DNA from: Streptomyces sp. ICBB 8177
Lineage (GTDB): Bacteria > Actinomycetota > Actinomycetes > Streptomycetales > Streptomycetaceae
Assembly: GCF_003144095.1 (NCBI RefSeq)
Contig: NZ_NSKH01000002.1
Location: 507,024 to 571,023, forward strand
Direction: 5' to 3'
Length of the DNA stretch: 64,000 nt
The notes below the pieces were generated by a model, which was given only the letters and a program-made list of their open reading frames with translations, was not told the DNA's origin and searched no databases. The position numbers and the translations under genes were made by a program. Below, one piece after another: positions 25,469 through 35,576 of this stretch (positions are counted from its first letter, which is position 1; each line of letters begins with the position of its first letter).

Positions 25469-26044
25469 GTGGTGGGGCGCGGGGCGTATGCGCTGGCTCG
25501 GGTCGCGGTGATGGTACGGACGGCCGCGCGGTGGCTGTGGTGGACCGGAGTGATCGCGGCGGTCGGCGGGGTCTTCGTGCCGGGGTTCACCGGGCGCCGG
25601 ATCGGCCTGCTCGCCGGGGCGGCCGCCTTCCTGGTCGCCGCCGTCGTCGCGTTCGCCGTCCGCGCCCGGCGCTACACCGCGCTGGCCGACGCCTCCACCA
25701 AGGCCGCGAAGGCGGTCATCCTCCAGGACCGCAGGGTCACCGCGCGGGGCTGGATCCGGCGGTGGCGCTGGTGGCTGCTGCTCGCGCTGGTGCTGGCGGT
25801 CGGCTCGTCGGTGGCGCTGCCCGCCGCGGGCGGCCTGCTGATGGCCGGTGCGGGCGCCGGGCTGTGGGCGAAGTCGGTACGGATCGGCCGCTGGGAGCGG
25901 TCGCACGAGGCGCTGCTGTGGGTGCGCCCGGAGTGGACCCGGCGCGGGCCCGCCGGCAAGGCCGTCACCTCGTACCTGAGGACCGGGCCGGTGGCCGGGG
26001 ACGCCCGCCCCGGCGGCGCCCGCCGCAGGCTCGCGCACGCCTGA
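25469..26044 (+). CDS. Hypothetical membrane protein
   Basis: 191 aa with hydrophobic segments at about 22-36, 44-64, 107-122 and 124-137, and a basic C-terminus. No enzyme motif is visible and I do not recognise the family. The GTG at 25469 follows AGAGGAGGAC at good spacing. It converges on the decarboxylase gene with 21 bp between stops. The 98 bp before it contain an AT-richer stretch (ACAGAATTCTGAGG) that may be part of its promoter. Confidence 0.75.
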   Translation: MVGRGAYALARVAVMVRTAARWLWWTGVIAAVGGVFVPGFTGRRIGLLAGAAAFLVAAVVAFAVRARRYTALADASTKAAKAVILQDRRVTARGWIRRWRWWLLLALVLAVGSSVALPAAGGLLMAGAGAGLWAKSVRIGRWERSHEALLWVRPEWTRRGPAGKAVTSYLRTGPVAGDARPGGARRRLAHA

Positions 26045-26065
26045 CCCGCGCTTCCCCGCAGGCGC

Positions 26066-27514
26066 TCACCGCAACGCGGCCAGCCCCTCGGCGTGGGCGG
26101 CGCCGCTCTCGGCCACGATCTCGGCGGCCGTCTGCCGTTCCCGCACGGTGACGAACCGCACCGAGCCGTCGTCCGCCACCAGGTAGCCGTGGACGGCCGG
26201 GCGGGGCAGCGCGTTGTAGTGGAAGTGCGTGGAGAAGTAGTACGCGCCGGTGTCGGGCAGCGCGACCAGGTCGCCCTCGTCGAGCGGCGGCAGCTCCCGC
26301 GCGCGGGCCAGCACGTCGCCCGCGAAGCAGCACGGTCCGGCCACGTCCTGCGGCACCGGATCGCCCTGTTTGGGCCGCCCTTCTGGACCGAGCGCCAGCA
26401 CCCGCAGCGGCCAGGCGTCCGGCGCGAAGACGGTACGCGTCGCCACCTGCGCGCCCGCGTGCGTGACCGCGATCCGGCGTCCGCCCGCGCTCTTCGCGTA
26501 CTCGACGCGGGCCAGGATCGTGCCGCTCTTGGCCAGCAGCGAGCGGCCGAACTCGGTGACGATGCCGTAGCGGCCGTCGAACAGCCCCGGGACCTCGCCG
26601 CGCAGCAGGTCCGCGTACTCCCGGTAGGTGGGCGCGACCTCGTCGGACGCGAAGTCGACCGGCAGGCCGCCGCCGATGTCGAGGGTGTCGACCTGGCGGC
26701 GGCCCACGGTCTCGTTGATCCGCTCCGCCAGCTCGTACGCCACCCGCACACCCTCGGCCATCAGCTTCAGCGGGCAGCCCTGCGAGCCGACGTGGGCGTG
26801 CAGCCGGGTCAGCCACGGCCGGGCGGCGAACGCGGCCACCACGCGCTCGGCGGCGCCCGGATCGCGCAGCGCCACGCCGAACTTGGAGGTGGCGGTCGCC
26901 GTGCTCATCGCGTCGATCGCGCCCGCGCCGACCTGCGGGTTGACGCGCAGCCCGACCGGGGAGGCGGACGGGCGCGAGGCTGGGGCGGAGGGGGACAGGT
27001 GCGGGGCCGGGGCGAAGCGGCGCTCGGCCATGAGGGCGTCCAGCCGGGTCAGCTCCTCCTCGTTGTCGGCGTTGACCGCGATGCCCAGCGCGAGCGCCTC
27101 GCGCAGTTCGGCGCGGGTCTTGGCGGGGGAGTCCAGCACGGTGCGCTCCGCGGGCACCCCGGCGGCGCGGGCCAGCGCGAGTTCGCCGGGGCTGGCGACC
27201 TCGCAGCCGATGCCCTCGTCGTCCAGCAGCCGCAGCACCGGCACCAGTGAGGCGGCCTTGACCGCGAAGGTGTGGGTCACCGGCACGCCGGGGGTGGCGA
27301 AGGCCTCGCGCAGCGCGCGGGCGCTGTCCCGGACACCGGTGACGTCGAGCAGTCCGGCCACCGGCTGCTCGTCGTCCAGCAACCCCGCCGCGACCGCGGC
27401 CCGCAGCGCGAGCGCCCGGCGCGCGGCGGCGTCGAGGCCAGCGGTGTCCGGGCCGCCCGGGCCGGTGCGGTGGCGCGGGGGCCCGGTGGCGTCGGCGGAG
27501 GCGTCGCAAGCCAT
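26066..27514 (-). CDS. LysA-like PLP-dependent decarboxylase
   Basis: 482 aa fold-type III PLP enzyme of the DAP/ornithine decarboxylase group. The PLP lysine is Lys86 in HTFAVKA. HVGSQG, GGGLP, the catalytic Cys in CCFAGD and the DTGAYYFS motif are present. The usual phosphate-binding EPGR is EFGR here, followed by SLLAKSG, so the substrate may not be diaminopimelate. A Pro/Ala/Ser-rich insertion lies near residue 175-190. The start at 27514 gives an N-terminal extension of about 40 residues, and the true start may be later. It is divergent from hutU across 264 bp. Confidence 0.75.
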   Translation of the reverse strand: MACDASADATGPPRHRTGPGGPDTAGLDAAARRALALRAAVAAGLLDDEQPVAGLLDVTGVRDSARALREAFATPGVPVTHTFAVKAASLVPVLRLLDDEGIGCEVASPGELALARAAGVPAERTVLDSPAKTRAELREALALGIAVNADNEEELTRLDALMAERRFAPAPHLSPSAPASRPSASPVGLRVNPQVGAGAIDAMSTATATSKFGVALRDPGAAERVVAAFAARPWLTRLHAHVGSQGCPLKLMAEGVRVAYELAERINETVGRRQVDTLDIGGGLPVDFASDEVAPTYREYADLLRGEVPGLFDGRYGIVTEFGRSLLAKSGTILARVEYAKSAGGRRIAVTHAGAQVATRTVFAPDAWPLRVLALGPEGRPKQGDPVPQDVAGPCCFAGDVLARARELPPLDEGDLVALPDTGAYYFSTHFHYNALPRPAVHGYLVADDGSVRFVTVRERQTAAEIVAESGAAHAEGLAALR

Positions 27515-27694
27515 GCGTCCACTTCACCACGCACCCGTGCGCCCGCGCATGCCGTGGCGGGGGCCCGCACCCTCGCCGCACCTGCGGCACCCTGGGGAAA
27601 ACGGGACACATCGCGTCGAAAGGCGCGCGCCCGCGCGGCGGAACCGGCACGCGATCCGCCCGCCCACGCGGCGGAAACTGGCGCACACAACCTG

Positions 27695-27723
27695 TTGACT
27701 AACTCTATTCAGCCGGACAATAT
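27695..27723 (+). promoter_or_regulatory. Probable hut operon promoter
   Basis: TTGACT (27695-27700) is a good -35. The matching -10 is weak (GACAAT at 27716-27721 or CAATAT at 27718-27723). A small inverted repeat CAAC-CT-GTTG (27689-27698) touches the -35. The region is AT-rich relative to its surroundings. Confidence 0.45.
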
Positions 27724-27778
27724 GTGAATGGCTCGATCCAAGCGGGGTCGGGCGACGACCCGCGAGGAGGCGACCCGC

Positions 27779-29476
27779 ATGTCCGCATCGGCGGCGGCAC
27801 GACCCGCAGCGCAGCCCGGTCCCCGCCCGGTCCGGGCACCCCGGGGCACCCGGCTGAGCGCGCCCGGCTGGCAGCAGGAGGCCGCGCTGCGGATGCTCCA
27901 GAACAACCTCGACCCCGAGGTCGCCGAGCACCCGGACAAGCTCGTCGTCTACGGCGGCACCGGCAAGGCCGCCCGCGACTGGCGCTCCTTCGAGGCGATG
28001 GTCCGCACGCTGGAGGGCCTCAAGCAGGACGAGACGATGCTCGTCCAGTCCGGCCGCCCGGTCGGCGTGATGCAGACCCACGAGTGGGCGCCGCGCGTGC
28101 TGATCGCCAACTCCAACCTGGTCGGCGACTGGGCCAACTGGGAGGAGTTCCGGCGCCTGGAGCAGCTCGGCCTGACCATGTACGGCCAGATGACCGCCGG
28201 TTCGTGGATCTACATCGGCACCCAGGGCATCCTCCAGGGCACCTACGAGACCTTCGCGGCCGTCGCCGCCAAGCGCTTCGGCGGCACGCTCGCCGGCACC
28301 ATCACGCTCACCGCCGGCCTCGGCGGCATGGGCGGCGCCCAGCCGCTCGCCGTGACCATGAACGACGGCGTCGCCATCTGCGTCGACTGCGACCCGCGGG
28401 CCATCGACCGCCGCATCGAGCACCGCTACCTGGACGTCAAGGCGGACTCCCTCGACCACGCGCTGGAGCTGGCGGTGAAGGCCCGCGACGAGCGCAAGGC
28501 GCTGTCCATCGGCCTGCTCGGCAACGCCGCCGACCTGCTGCCGAAGATGCTCGCCATGGGCGCCCCCATCGACATCGTCACCGACCAGACCTCCGCCCAC
28601 GACCCGCTGGCCTACCTGCCGACCGGTGTCGCGTTCGAGGACATGGCCGCGTACGCCAAGGACAAGCCCGCCGACTTCACCCAGCGGGCGCGCGAGTCGA
28701 TGGCCCGCCACGTCGAGGCGATGGTCGGCTTCAAGGACGCGGGCGCCGAGGTCTTCGACTACGGCAACTCGATCCGCGGCGAGGCCCAACTCGCCGGGTA
28801 CACCCGGGCCTTCGACTTCCCCGGCTTCGTGCCCGCCTACATCAGGCCGCTGTTCTGCGAGGGCAAGGGCCCGTTCCGCTGGGCGGCGCTGTCCGGCGAC
28901 CCGAAGGACATCGCGGCCACCGACCGCGCGATCCTCGACCTGTTCCCGGAGAACGAGTCGCTGGCCCGCTGGATCAAGATGGCCGGTGAGCGCGTCCACT
29001 TCCAGGGCCTGCCCGCCCGCATCTGCTGGCTCGGCTACGGCGAGCGCGACAAGGCCGGCGAGCGTTTCAACGACATGGTCGCCTCCGGCGAGCTGTCCGC
29101 GCCGATCGTCATCGGCCGCGACCACCTCGACTGCGGCTCGGTCGCCTCGCCGTACCGGGAGACCGAGGCGATGCTCGACGGCTCCGACGCGATCGCCGAC
29201 TGGCCGCTGCTGAACGCCATGGTCAACGTCGCCTCCGGCGCCTCCTGGGTCTCCATCCACCACGGCGGCGGCGTCGGCATGGGCCGCTCGATCCACGCCG
29301 GGCAGGTCACCGTCGCCGACGGCACGCCGCTGGCGGGCGAGAAGATCCGCCGGGTGCTCACCAACGACCCCGGCATGGGCGTCATCCGGCACGTGGACGC
29401 GGGCTACGACCGCGCCGACGAGGTCGCCGCCGAGCGCGGGGTGCGCGTCCCGATGCGCGAGGGTGGGACCGCGTGA
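27779..29476 (+). CDS. hutU: Urocanate hydratase
   Basis: 565 aa enzyme of histidine degradation that converts urocanate to imidazolonepropionate, with NAD+ as a tightly bound electrophile. The sequence is the family throughout: [11 protein letters not shown] near the N-terminus, [10 protein letters not shown] (NAD-binding), and [14 protein letters not shown] with the conserved active-site-region Cys. The ATG at 27779 follows GAGGAGG. The in-frame ATG at 27728 has no ribosome site. It overlaps the next gene by four bases (GTGA), so translation is coupled. Histidase (HutH) is not in this window, as usual for Streptomyces, where it lies elsewhere. Confidence 0.96.
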   Translation: MSASAAARPAAQPGPRPVRAPRGTRLSAPGWQQEAALRMLQNNLDPEVAEHPDKLVVYGGTGKAARDWRSFEAMVRTLEGLKQDETMLVQSGRPVGVMQTHEWAPRVLIANSNLVGDWANWEEFRRLEQLGLTMYGQMTAGSWIYIGTQGILQGTYETFAAVAAKRFGGTLAGTITLTAGLGGMGGAQPLAVTMNDGVAICVDCDPRAIDRRIEHRYLDVKADSLDHALELAVKARDERKALSIGLLGNAADLLPKMLAMGAPIDIVTDQTSAHDPLAYLPTGVAFEDMAAYAKDKPADFTQRARESMARHVEAMVGFKDAGAEVFDYGNSIRGEAQLAGYTRAFDFPGFVPAYIRPLFCEGKGPFRWAALSGDPKDIAATDRAILDLFPENESLARWIKMAGERVHFQGLPARICWLGYGERDKAGERFNDMVASGELSAPIVIGRDHLDCGSVASPYRETEAMLDGSDAIADWPLLNAMVNVASGASWVSIHHGGGVGMGRSIHAGQVTVADGTPLAGEKIRRVLTNDPGMGVIRHVDAGYDRADEVAAERGVRVPMREGGTA

Positions 29477-30744
29477 CCCACGACGCGGCCGGACGGACGG
29501 CGGCGCGCACCGCGCCGCCGTCCTCCGGGACCTTCCACGGCATGTGGAACGACCTGCTCCCGATAGGCCGGGACGCCGGCTCGCACGGCTACCGGCGCTA
29601 CGCCTGGACCGGCGCCGACGCCGACTGCCGCGAGTGGTTCAAGGCGCAGGCCACCACGCGCGGGCTGTCCTACGAGGTCGACCGCAACGGCAACCAGTGG
29701 GCCTGGCTGGGCGACCCGGCCGCCGGTGACGCCGTGGTCACCGGGTCCCACCTCGACTCGGTCCCCGACGGCGGCGCCTTCGACGGGCCGCTGGGCGTGG
29801 TGTCCTCGTTCGCCGCCCTCGACGAACTGCGTGCCCGAGGGGCCGAGTTCACCCGGCCGCTGGCCATCGCCAACTTCGGCGACGAGGAGGGCGCCCGCTT
29901 CGGCCTGGCCTGCGTCGGCTCGCGGCTGACGGCGGGGCAGCTGACCGCCGCCAAGGCCCGCGAACTGCGCGACGCCGACGGCGTCACCCTCGCGCACGCC
30001 ATGGAACGCGCCGGGTACGACCCGCAGGCCATCGGTCCCGACCCCGAACGCCTCGCCCGCATCGGCGCGTTCGTCGAACTCCACGTCGAACAGGGCCGCG
30101 CCCTGGACATCAGCGGCGACCCGGTCGGCGTCGCCTCCGCGATCTGGCCGCACGGCCGCTGGCGCTTCGACTTCCGCGGCGAGGCCAACCACGCGGGCAC
30201 CACCCGCCTGGAGGACCGCCGCGACCCCATGATCGCCTACGCCGACACCGTGCTCGCCGCCCGCGAACAGGCCCGGCTGGCAGGCGCGTTGGCCACCTTC
30301 GGCAAGGTCGCCGTCGAGCCCAACGGCGTCAACGCCATCCCGTCGCTGGTGCGCGGCTGGCTGGACTCGCGCGCCGCCGACGAGGCCACCCTCGCCCGGG
30401 TCGTCGCCGGCGTCGAACGCGCCGCCCGCGACAGCGGCGAGCGCTCCGGCATCGGCATCGACGTCACCCGCGAGTCGTTCACGCCCGTCGTGGAGTTCGA
30501 ACACGGGCTGCGCGACCGGCTCGCCGGGCTCCTCGCCGGCGACGACGGCCGCCCGGCGCCCGTCCTGCCGACCGGCGCGGGCCACGACGCGGGCATCCTG
30601 TCCGCCGCGATCCCGACCGCCATGCTGTTCGTGCGCAACCCCACCGGGATCTCGCACTCCCCGGCGGAGGCCGCGGACGAGGACGACTGCCTCGCCGGGG
30701 TCACCGCGCTCGCCGACGTACTGGAGGGCCTGGCGTGTCGCTGA
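29473..30744 (+). CDS. M20 family amidohydrolase (allantoate amidohydrolase-like) in the hut operon
   Basis: 423 aa metallo-amidohydrolase. Metal-binding and catalytic residues of the carbamoylase/allantoate branch are visible: His93 and Asp95 in GSHLDSV, Asp104, Glu138-Glu139 in GDEEGARFG, His204-Glu206-Gln207 in HVEQG, and a late GHDAG. Homologues are usually called allantoate amidohydrolase or N-carbamoyl amino acid hydrolase. Its place between hutU and hutF, overlapping both neighbours, argues for a job in histidine breakdown. The obvious open step is hydrolysis of N-formylglutamate (or formiminoglutamate). That role is inference. The GTG start at 29473 is fixed by the four-base overlap. 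Confidence 0.88.
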   Translation: MTHDAAGRTAARTAPPSSGTFHGMWNDLLPIGRDAGSHGYRRYAWTGADADCREWFKAQATTRGLSYEVDRNGNQWAWLGDPAAGDAVVTGSHLDSVPDGGAFDGPLGVVSSFAALDELRARGAEFTRPLAIANFGDEEGARFGLACVGSRLTAGQLTAAKARELRDADGVTLAHAMERAGYDPQAIGPDPERLARIGAFVELHVEQGRALDISGDPVGVASAIWPHGRWRFDFRGEANHAGTTRLEDRRDPMIAYADTVLAAREQARLAGALATFGKVAVEPNGVNAIPSLVRGWLDSRAADEATLARVVAGVERAARDSGERSGIGIDVTRESFTPVVEFEHGLRDRLAGLLAGDDGRPAPVLPTGAGHDAGILSAAIPTAMLFVRNPTGISHSPAEAADEDDCLAGVTALADVLEGLACR

Positions 30745-32090
30745 CGGCACCGACCTACTGGGCGCAGCACGCCTGGCTCGGCGACCGCGTCGAGCCGGGC
30801 ACGCTGATCGAGACCGCCGCGGACGGCACGATCGCCGCCGTGCGCACCGGCGTCGCCGGCCCGCCGCCCGGCGCCGTCACCCTGCGCGGCCTGACCGTCC
30901 CCGGGCTCGCCAACGCCCATTCGCACGCCTTCCACCGGGCCCTGCGCGGCACCGTGCAGCGCGACCGCGGCACCTTCTGGACCTGGCGCGAGACGATGTA
31001 CGAGGTGGCGGGCCGGCTCACCCCGGACAGCTACTTCGCCCTGGCCCGCGCCGTCTACGCCGAGATGGCGCTCGCCGGGATCACCTGCGTCGGCGAGTTC
31101 CACTACCTGCACCACCAGAGCGGCGGCACGCCCTACGCCGACCCCAACGCCATGGGGGAGGCGCTGATCGCCGCCGCGGCCGAAGCCGGCATCCGCATCA
31201 CCCTCCTCGACACCGCCTACCTGCACGGCGGCCTGACCCGCGACGGCCACCGCCCGCTGGAGGGGCCGCAACTGCGCTTCGGCGACGGCACGGCCGGCGC
31301 CTGGTACGAGCGCTGGCGCGCGCTCAAGGGCGGCGGGCACGCCAGGATCGGCGCGGCGCTGCACTCGGTGCGCGCCTTCTCCGAGGCGGACGGCTACGGC
31401 GAGTTCGCCCGCTGGACCGAGGGCGTGCCCACCCACATCCACCTGTCCGAGCAGCCCGCCGAGAACGAGGCGTGCCTGGCCGTCCACGGGCGCACCCCGA
31501 CCCGGCTGCTGGCCGACCACGGCTTCTGGCGGCCCACCACCTCCGCCGTGCACGCCACCCACCTCACGGACGAGGACATCGCGCTGCTGGGCGCGGCGTC
31601 CACGACGGTGTGCATGTGCCCCACCACCGAACGGGACCTGGCAGACGGCATCGGCCCCGCCGTCCAACTCGCCGAGGCGGGCTGCCCGTTGAGCCTGGGC
31701 AGCGACAGCCACGCGGTCATCGACCTGCTCGAGGAGGCCCGCGCGATGGAGCTGGACGAACGGCTGCGCACCCGGGTGCGGGGGCACTGGAGCGCCGCGC
31801 GGCTGCTCGACGCCGCGACCGGCGACGGTCACGCCTCGCTCGGCTGGCCCGAGGCGGGACGTCTCGCCCCCGGCGCGCTGGCCGACTTCAGCACCGTGGC
31901 GCTGGACACCGTGCGCACGGCGGGACCGCCCGCGCGACTGGCGGGCGAGACCGCGGTATTCGCGGCGACCGGGGCCGACATCCGGCACACCGTGGTGGCC
32001 GGCCGCCAGGTGGTGCGCGACGGGCAGCACCTGCTGGTGCCGGACGTGGCCGCCGCGCTGGCGGACTCCATCGGCGCGCTGCGCGACTGA
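30735..32090 (+). CDS. hutF: Formimidoylglutamate deiminase
   Basis: 451 aa amidohydrolase-superfamily enzyme that deaminates N-formimidoylglutamate to N-formylglutamate. Metal-binding His62 and His64 are in [11 protein letters not shown], with further ligands in HVHLSEQ-like IHLSEQP and a late GSDSHAV containing the catalytic Asp. The pattern matches HutF better than guanine or chlorohydrolase relatives. The GTG start at 30735 overlaps the M20 gene by 10 bases, with translational coupling. Having HutF implies the two-step route through N-formylglutamate, which needs a deformylase. Confidence 0.92.
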   Translation: MSLTAPTYWAQHAWLGDRVEPGTLIETAADGTIAAVRTGVAGPPPGAVTLRGLTVPGLANAHSHAFHRALRGTVQRDRGTFWTWRETMYEVAGRLTPDSYFALARAVYAEMALAGITCVGEFHYLHHQSGGTPYADPNAMGEALIAAAAEAGIRITLLDTAYLHGGLTRDGHRPLEGPQLRFGDGTAGAWYERWRALKGGGHARIGAALHSVRAFSEADGYGEFARWTEGVPTHIHLSEQPAENEACLAVHGRTPTRLLADHGFWRPTTSAVHATHLTDEDIALLGAASTTVCMCPTTERDLADGIGPAVQLAEAGCPLSLGSDSHAVIDLLEEARAMELDERLRTRVRGHWSAARLLDAATGDGHASLGWPEAGRLAPGALADFSTVALDTVRTAGPPARLAGETAVFAATGADIRHTVVAGRQVVRDGQHLLVPDVAAALADSIGALRD

Positions 32091-32146
32091 CGCCCGGCGG
32101 GAACGGCAAGCTGACGGCCATCAGGAACGGCAAGGAGAGCAGGACG

Positions 32147-33355
32147 ATGACGCCCACGCCGAGGAGCGCGCCCACCGGCGCCACGACGACGGCCATCACC
32201 CACATCGGAAGCCTGGTCACCAACGATCCCTCCCTCGGTCAGGGGCCTCTCGGCCTGGTCCAGGACGCGGCAGTCGTGATCGAGGGCGACCGCGTCGTCT
32301 GGGTCGGCACTTCGAGTAAAGCACCGGCCACCGACAGTCACGTCGATGCCGAGGGCCGGGCGGTGATCCCCGGCTTCGTCGACTCCCACTCGCACCTGGT
32401 CTTCGCGGGCGACCGCACCGCCGAGTTCAACGCCCGCATGGAGGGCCGGGCCTACAGCGCGGGGGGCATCCGCACGACGGTCGCCGCCACCCGTGACGCC
32501 TCCGACGCCGAACTCGACGCCAACGTCGCCCGTTACGTCGCCGAGGCGCTGCGCCAGGGCACCACGACCATCGAGACCAAGTCCGGCTACGGGCTCACCA
32601 CGGACGACGAGGAGCGCGCGCTGCGCGTCGCGGCCCGCCACACCGAGGAGGTCACCTTCCTCGGGGCGCACATCGTCGCGCCGGAGTACGCGGACGACCC
32701 GGCGAAGTACGTCGACCTGGTCACCGGCCCGATGCTGGACGCGTGCGCGCCGCACGCCCGCTGGGTCGACGTGTTCTGCGAACGCGGGGCGTTCGACGGC
32801 GACCAGGCCCGCGCGATCCTCACCGCCGGCGCGCGGCGCGGCCTGACCCCCCGCGTCCACGCCAACCAGCTGGGCCCGGGCCCCGGCGTCCAGCTCGCCG
32901 TGGAGCTCCAGGCGGCCTCCGCCGACCACTGCACCCACCTGACCGACGCCGACGTGGACGCGCTCGCGGCGAGCGGGGGCAGGACGGTGGCGACGCTGCT
33001 GCCCGGGGCGGAGTTCTCCACCCGGGCCACCTGGCCCGACGCCCGCCGCCTGCTGGACGCGGGCGTGGTCGTTGCGCTGTCCACCGACTGCAACCCCGGC
33101 TCGTCGTTCACCAGCTCCATGCCGTTCTGCGTGGCCCTGGCCGTACGGGACATGGGCATGACGCCGAACGAGGCCCTGTGGGCCGCCACGGCCGGCGGCG
33201 CGAGGGCGCTGCGCAGGTCGGACGTCGGCGGCATCGCGGTCGGCATGCGGGCGGACCTCGTCCTGCTGGACGCGCCCTCGCACGTGCACCTGGCGTACCG
33301 CCCGGGCGTCCCGCTGGTCAGGGCGGTCTGGCGCAAGGGCGCCCGCGCGCTCTAG
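32147..33355 (+). CDS. hutI: Imidazolonepropionase
   Basis: 402 aa amidohydrolase that opens imidazolonepropionate to formimidoylglutamate. Metal ligands His81 and His83 are in [21 protein letters not shown], the ETKSGYGL substrate loop, VHANQLG and STDCNPGSS are family hallmarks. The ATG at 32147 follows AAGGAG with nine bases spacing. It lies 56 bp after hutF and is the last gene of the operon. The reaction order is HutU, HutI, HutF, so gene order does not follow pathway order. Confidence 0.95.
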   Translation: MTPTPRSAPTGATTTAITHIGSLVTNDPSLGQGPLGLVQDAAVVIEGDRVVWVGTSSKAPATDSHVDAEGRAVIPGFVDSHSHLVFAGDRTAEFNARMEGRAYSAGGIRTTVAATRDASDAELDANVARYVAEALRQGTTTIETKSGYGLTTDDEERALRVAARHTEEVTFLGAHIVAPEYADDPAKYVDLVTGPMLDACAPHARWVDVFCERGAFDGDQARAILTAGARRGLTPRVHANQLGPGPGVQLAVELQAASADHCTHLTDADVDALAASGGRTVATLLPGAEFSTRATWPDARRLLDAGVVVALSTDCNPGSSFTSSMPFCVALAVRDMGMTPNEALWAATAGGARALRRSDVGGIAVGMRADLVLLDAPSHVHLAYRPGVPLVRAVWRKGARAL

Positions 33356-33894
33356 GACGACCCTGGCGGCCCGCCGCCCCACGACGCTCACCCCGCCGCG
33401 CGCGGCTCGCGGAGCCCGGCGACCGCCCGGGCCCCGCCGCGGATCGCCTTCTGCGGCGGCTCGCTTCCTGAGCGGCGGCTTGTTCGAGCAGATCCTTGCC
33501 GGAGACAACGAGCTGACAAGCGTTCTCCGAACCGAGGTCCGGGCTGGGAGAGGACGGGGCGGACTGAGGCCTGGCCCGGCGCACGAGGCGGACCAGGGCC
33601 GGGTGCGGGCGCGGGTGCGGGCGGACCGAAAGGCTTCCAGGTCTGCCCCGCGGCTGGGTAACGGCCGAAGCCTCTGTGCCCACAGCCGGGAAACGGCCCC
33701 AGGACCTGGCCGGCCGGCGAGACGGCCGAGGCCCTGCCGTACCGCAGCCGCCGAGACGGCCGAAGGCCCTGCCGCACCGGCCACCGGGGTGCGCGTGCGG
33801 GAGGGCGCACACAGAGGCGGAGGGCGTCAGGGCCGCATCACCACCCCTGGCGTCCTCCGCCGTCACCGCGGCGCCGCCCCGCGAGGGGCGGGCC
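33356..33894. other. 539-bp gap without a convincing gene
   Basis: Both strands have open frames, but their composition is of the Arg/Pro/Gly shadow type and none has a ribosome site or known motif. Between 33655 and 33790, three loose copies of ACGGCCGA(A)GGCCCTGCC-like sequence occur, two of them (about 33721 and 33757) nearly identical. I see no clear terminator for the hut operon. Confidence 0.5.
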
Positions 33895-34749
33895 TCAGCT
33901 CTCCGTGAGCAGCCCCCTGCGCAGCCGCGTCAGCGTCCGCGACAGCAGGCGCGAGACGTGCATCTGGGAGATGCCCAGTTCCTCGCCGATCTCCGACTGG
34001 GTCAGGTTGCCCACGAACCGCAGCGAGAGGATCTTGCGGTCCCGCGCCGACAGGCTCGCGATCAGCGGCTTGAGGGACTCGACGTACTCGATGCCCTCGA
34101 GACCATGGTCCTCGTAGCCGATCCGGTCGGCGAGCGCGCCCTCGGAGTCGTCCTCCTCCGGCTGCGCGTCCAGCGAGCTGGCGGTGTAGGCGTTGCTGGC
34201 GGCCATGCCCTCGATGACCTCTTCGCGGGTCAGGTCGAGGCGGTCGGCGAGTTCGGCGACGGTCGGCGAGCGGTCCAGCTTCTGGGCCAGCTCGTCCCCG
34301 GCCTTGGCCAGGTCCAGCCGCAGTTCCTGAAGGCGGCGCGGCACCCGCACCGACCAGGAGGTGTCACGGAAGAAGCGCTTGATCTCGCCGATGATCGTCG
34401 GCATGGCGAACGTGGGGAACTCCACCCCGCGGCTCAGCTCGAACCGGTCGATCGCCTTGATCAGGCCGATCGTGCCGACCTGGATGATGTCCTCCATGGG
34501 TTCGCTGCGTGAGCGGAACCGGGAGGCCGCGAACTTCACCAGGGCGAGGTTCAGCTCGACCAGGGTGTTGCGCACGTAGGAGTACTCGTGCGTGCCCTCT
34601 TCGAGGGTCTCCAGGCGGCTGAAGAGCGTCTTGGACAGGGCCCTGGCGTCCACCGGTCCCACCTCGTCGAACGGTGGGATGTCCGGCAGGTCCGCCAGTC
34701 CCTCCAGATCCGCGAGGTCTTCCGTCTGCGCGTCGAGCCGGGGTGTCAT
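33895..34749 (-). CDS. RNA polymerase sigma factor, SigB/SigF family
   Basis: 284 aa group 3 sigma factor. Region 2 (about 70-140, with IIQVGTIGLIKAIDRFE and TFAMPTIIGEIKRFFRD), region 3 (155-220) and region 4 (about 225-280, ILSLRFVGNLTQSEIGEELG and the recognition helix ISQMHVSRLLSRTLTRLRRG) are all complete. The ATG at 34749 has GGGAGGAG five bases upstream; longer readings to 34833 are possible. The divergent genes encode a STAS antagonist and a kinase-like anti-sigma factor, which probably control this sigma by partner switching. The layout resembles sigI of S. coelicolor, from memory. Confidence 0.92.
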   Translation of the reverse strand: MTPRLDAQTEDLADLEGLADLPDIPPFDEVGPVDARALSKTLFSRLETLEEGTHEYSYVRNTLVELNLALVKFAASRFRSRSEPMEDIIQVGTIGLIKAIDRFELSRGVEFPTFAMPTIIGEIKRFFRDTSWSVRVPRRLQELRLDLAKAGDELAQKLDRSPTVAELADRLDLTREEVIEGMAASNAYTASSLDAQPEEDDSEGALADRIGYEDHGLEGIEYVESLKPLIASLSARDRKILSLRFVGNLTQSEIGEELGISQMHVSRLLSRTLTRLRRGLLTES

Positions 34750-35057
34750 GATCTCCTCCCTCGGGCTGACGTCGGGCACCACTGCCATCGTCCCACCATG
34801 GCAGTCGCCATCGCCGAACACATGATCACGCACTCTGCTGCGCGGCGCCTCCGGGCCAGCCGTTCACGGACATCTCCTGAACAGGCCTACCCGCTCTGAC
34901 CCGCGGGCCGCAAGTTCGGGGTGAAGGAGTTGCGGAGGTCGTGACCGGCGTCACGTGCCGCCGGAGCCTGCTGAGGCCTTGCGGGACCGCGACTACCGCC
35001 AGGTCCGACGACGGCGTAGGGTTCAGTCGCGCAGCCGAACAACCAGGAGGAACGCGC

Positions 35058-35426
35058 ATGGACCGCGGGATGGTCGGCACGACCGGCCGGGACCGTCTGA
35101 CGGTGGCCGTGCGGCGAGAAGGCCGGTCCGCGATCTTCACGCCGGTTGGTGAGCTTGATCACCACACGGCGGAACTTCTGCGGGAGCCGATGGACAGCAG
35201 TGTGGAGGACGGGTACGCCAAGCTCGTCGTCGACTGCTCGCAGCTGGAGTTCTGTGACTCGACCGGGCTGAACGTGCTGCTCGGCGCCCGCCTGAAGGCG
35301 GAGGCCGAGGGTGGCGGGGTCCACCTCGTCGGGCTCCTGCCCACGGTCGCACGGGTGTTCGAGATCACGGGGGCTGAAGCGGTCTTCACCCTTCACGACA
35401 CTCTGGCCGACGCGTTGAACGAGTGA
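35058..35426 (+). CDS. Anti-sigma factor antagonist (STAS domain, RsbV-like)
   Basis: 122 aa single STAS domain. Ser68 in CDSTGLNVLL is the phosphorylation site expected for antagonists. Unphosphorylated protein would bind the kinase-type anti-sigma factor and free the sigma factor. The ATG at 35058 has AGGAGG seven bases upstream; the longer frame from 34941 is untenable. It is divergent from the sigma gene and followed after 150 bp by the kinase gene on the same strand. Confidence 0.92.
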   Translation: MDRGMVGTTGRDRLTVAVRREGRSAIFTPVGELDHHTAELLREPMDSSVEDGYAKLVVDCSQLEFCDSTGLNVLLGARLKAEAEGGGVHLVGLLPTVARVFEITGAEAVFTLHDTLADALNE

Positions 35427-35576
35427 CGACGACCCGCCGGGGAGCGGGCCGCCGCGGGGCTGGCGACCGCCGGCCCGGCTCCCCTGACCGGCTCGCGGGA
35501 ATCCATGGGTGTCGCCCGTGCTCCCCCGGGCAGGAGACTCCTCGAACTGTCGGACCATCGGTGAGGTGAAGCGCTG

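Noticed and set aside
33318-33866. Minus-strand 182-aa frame in the hutI-sigma gap
   Set aside because: No ribosome site or motif; runs into the hutI coding region; Arg/Pro-rich as random GC-rich sequence.
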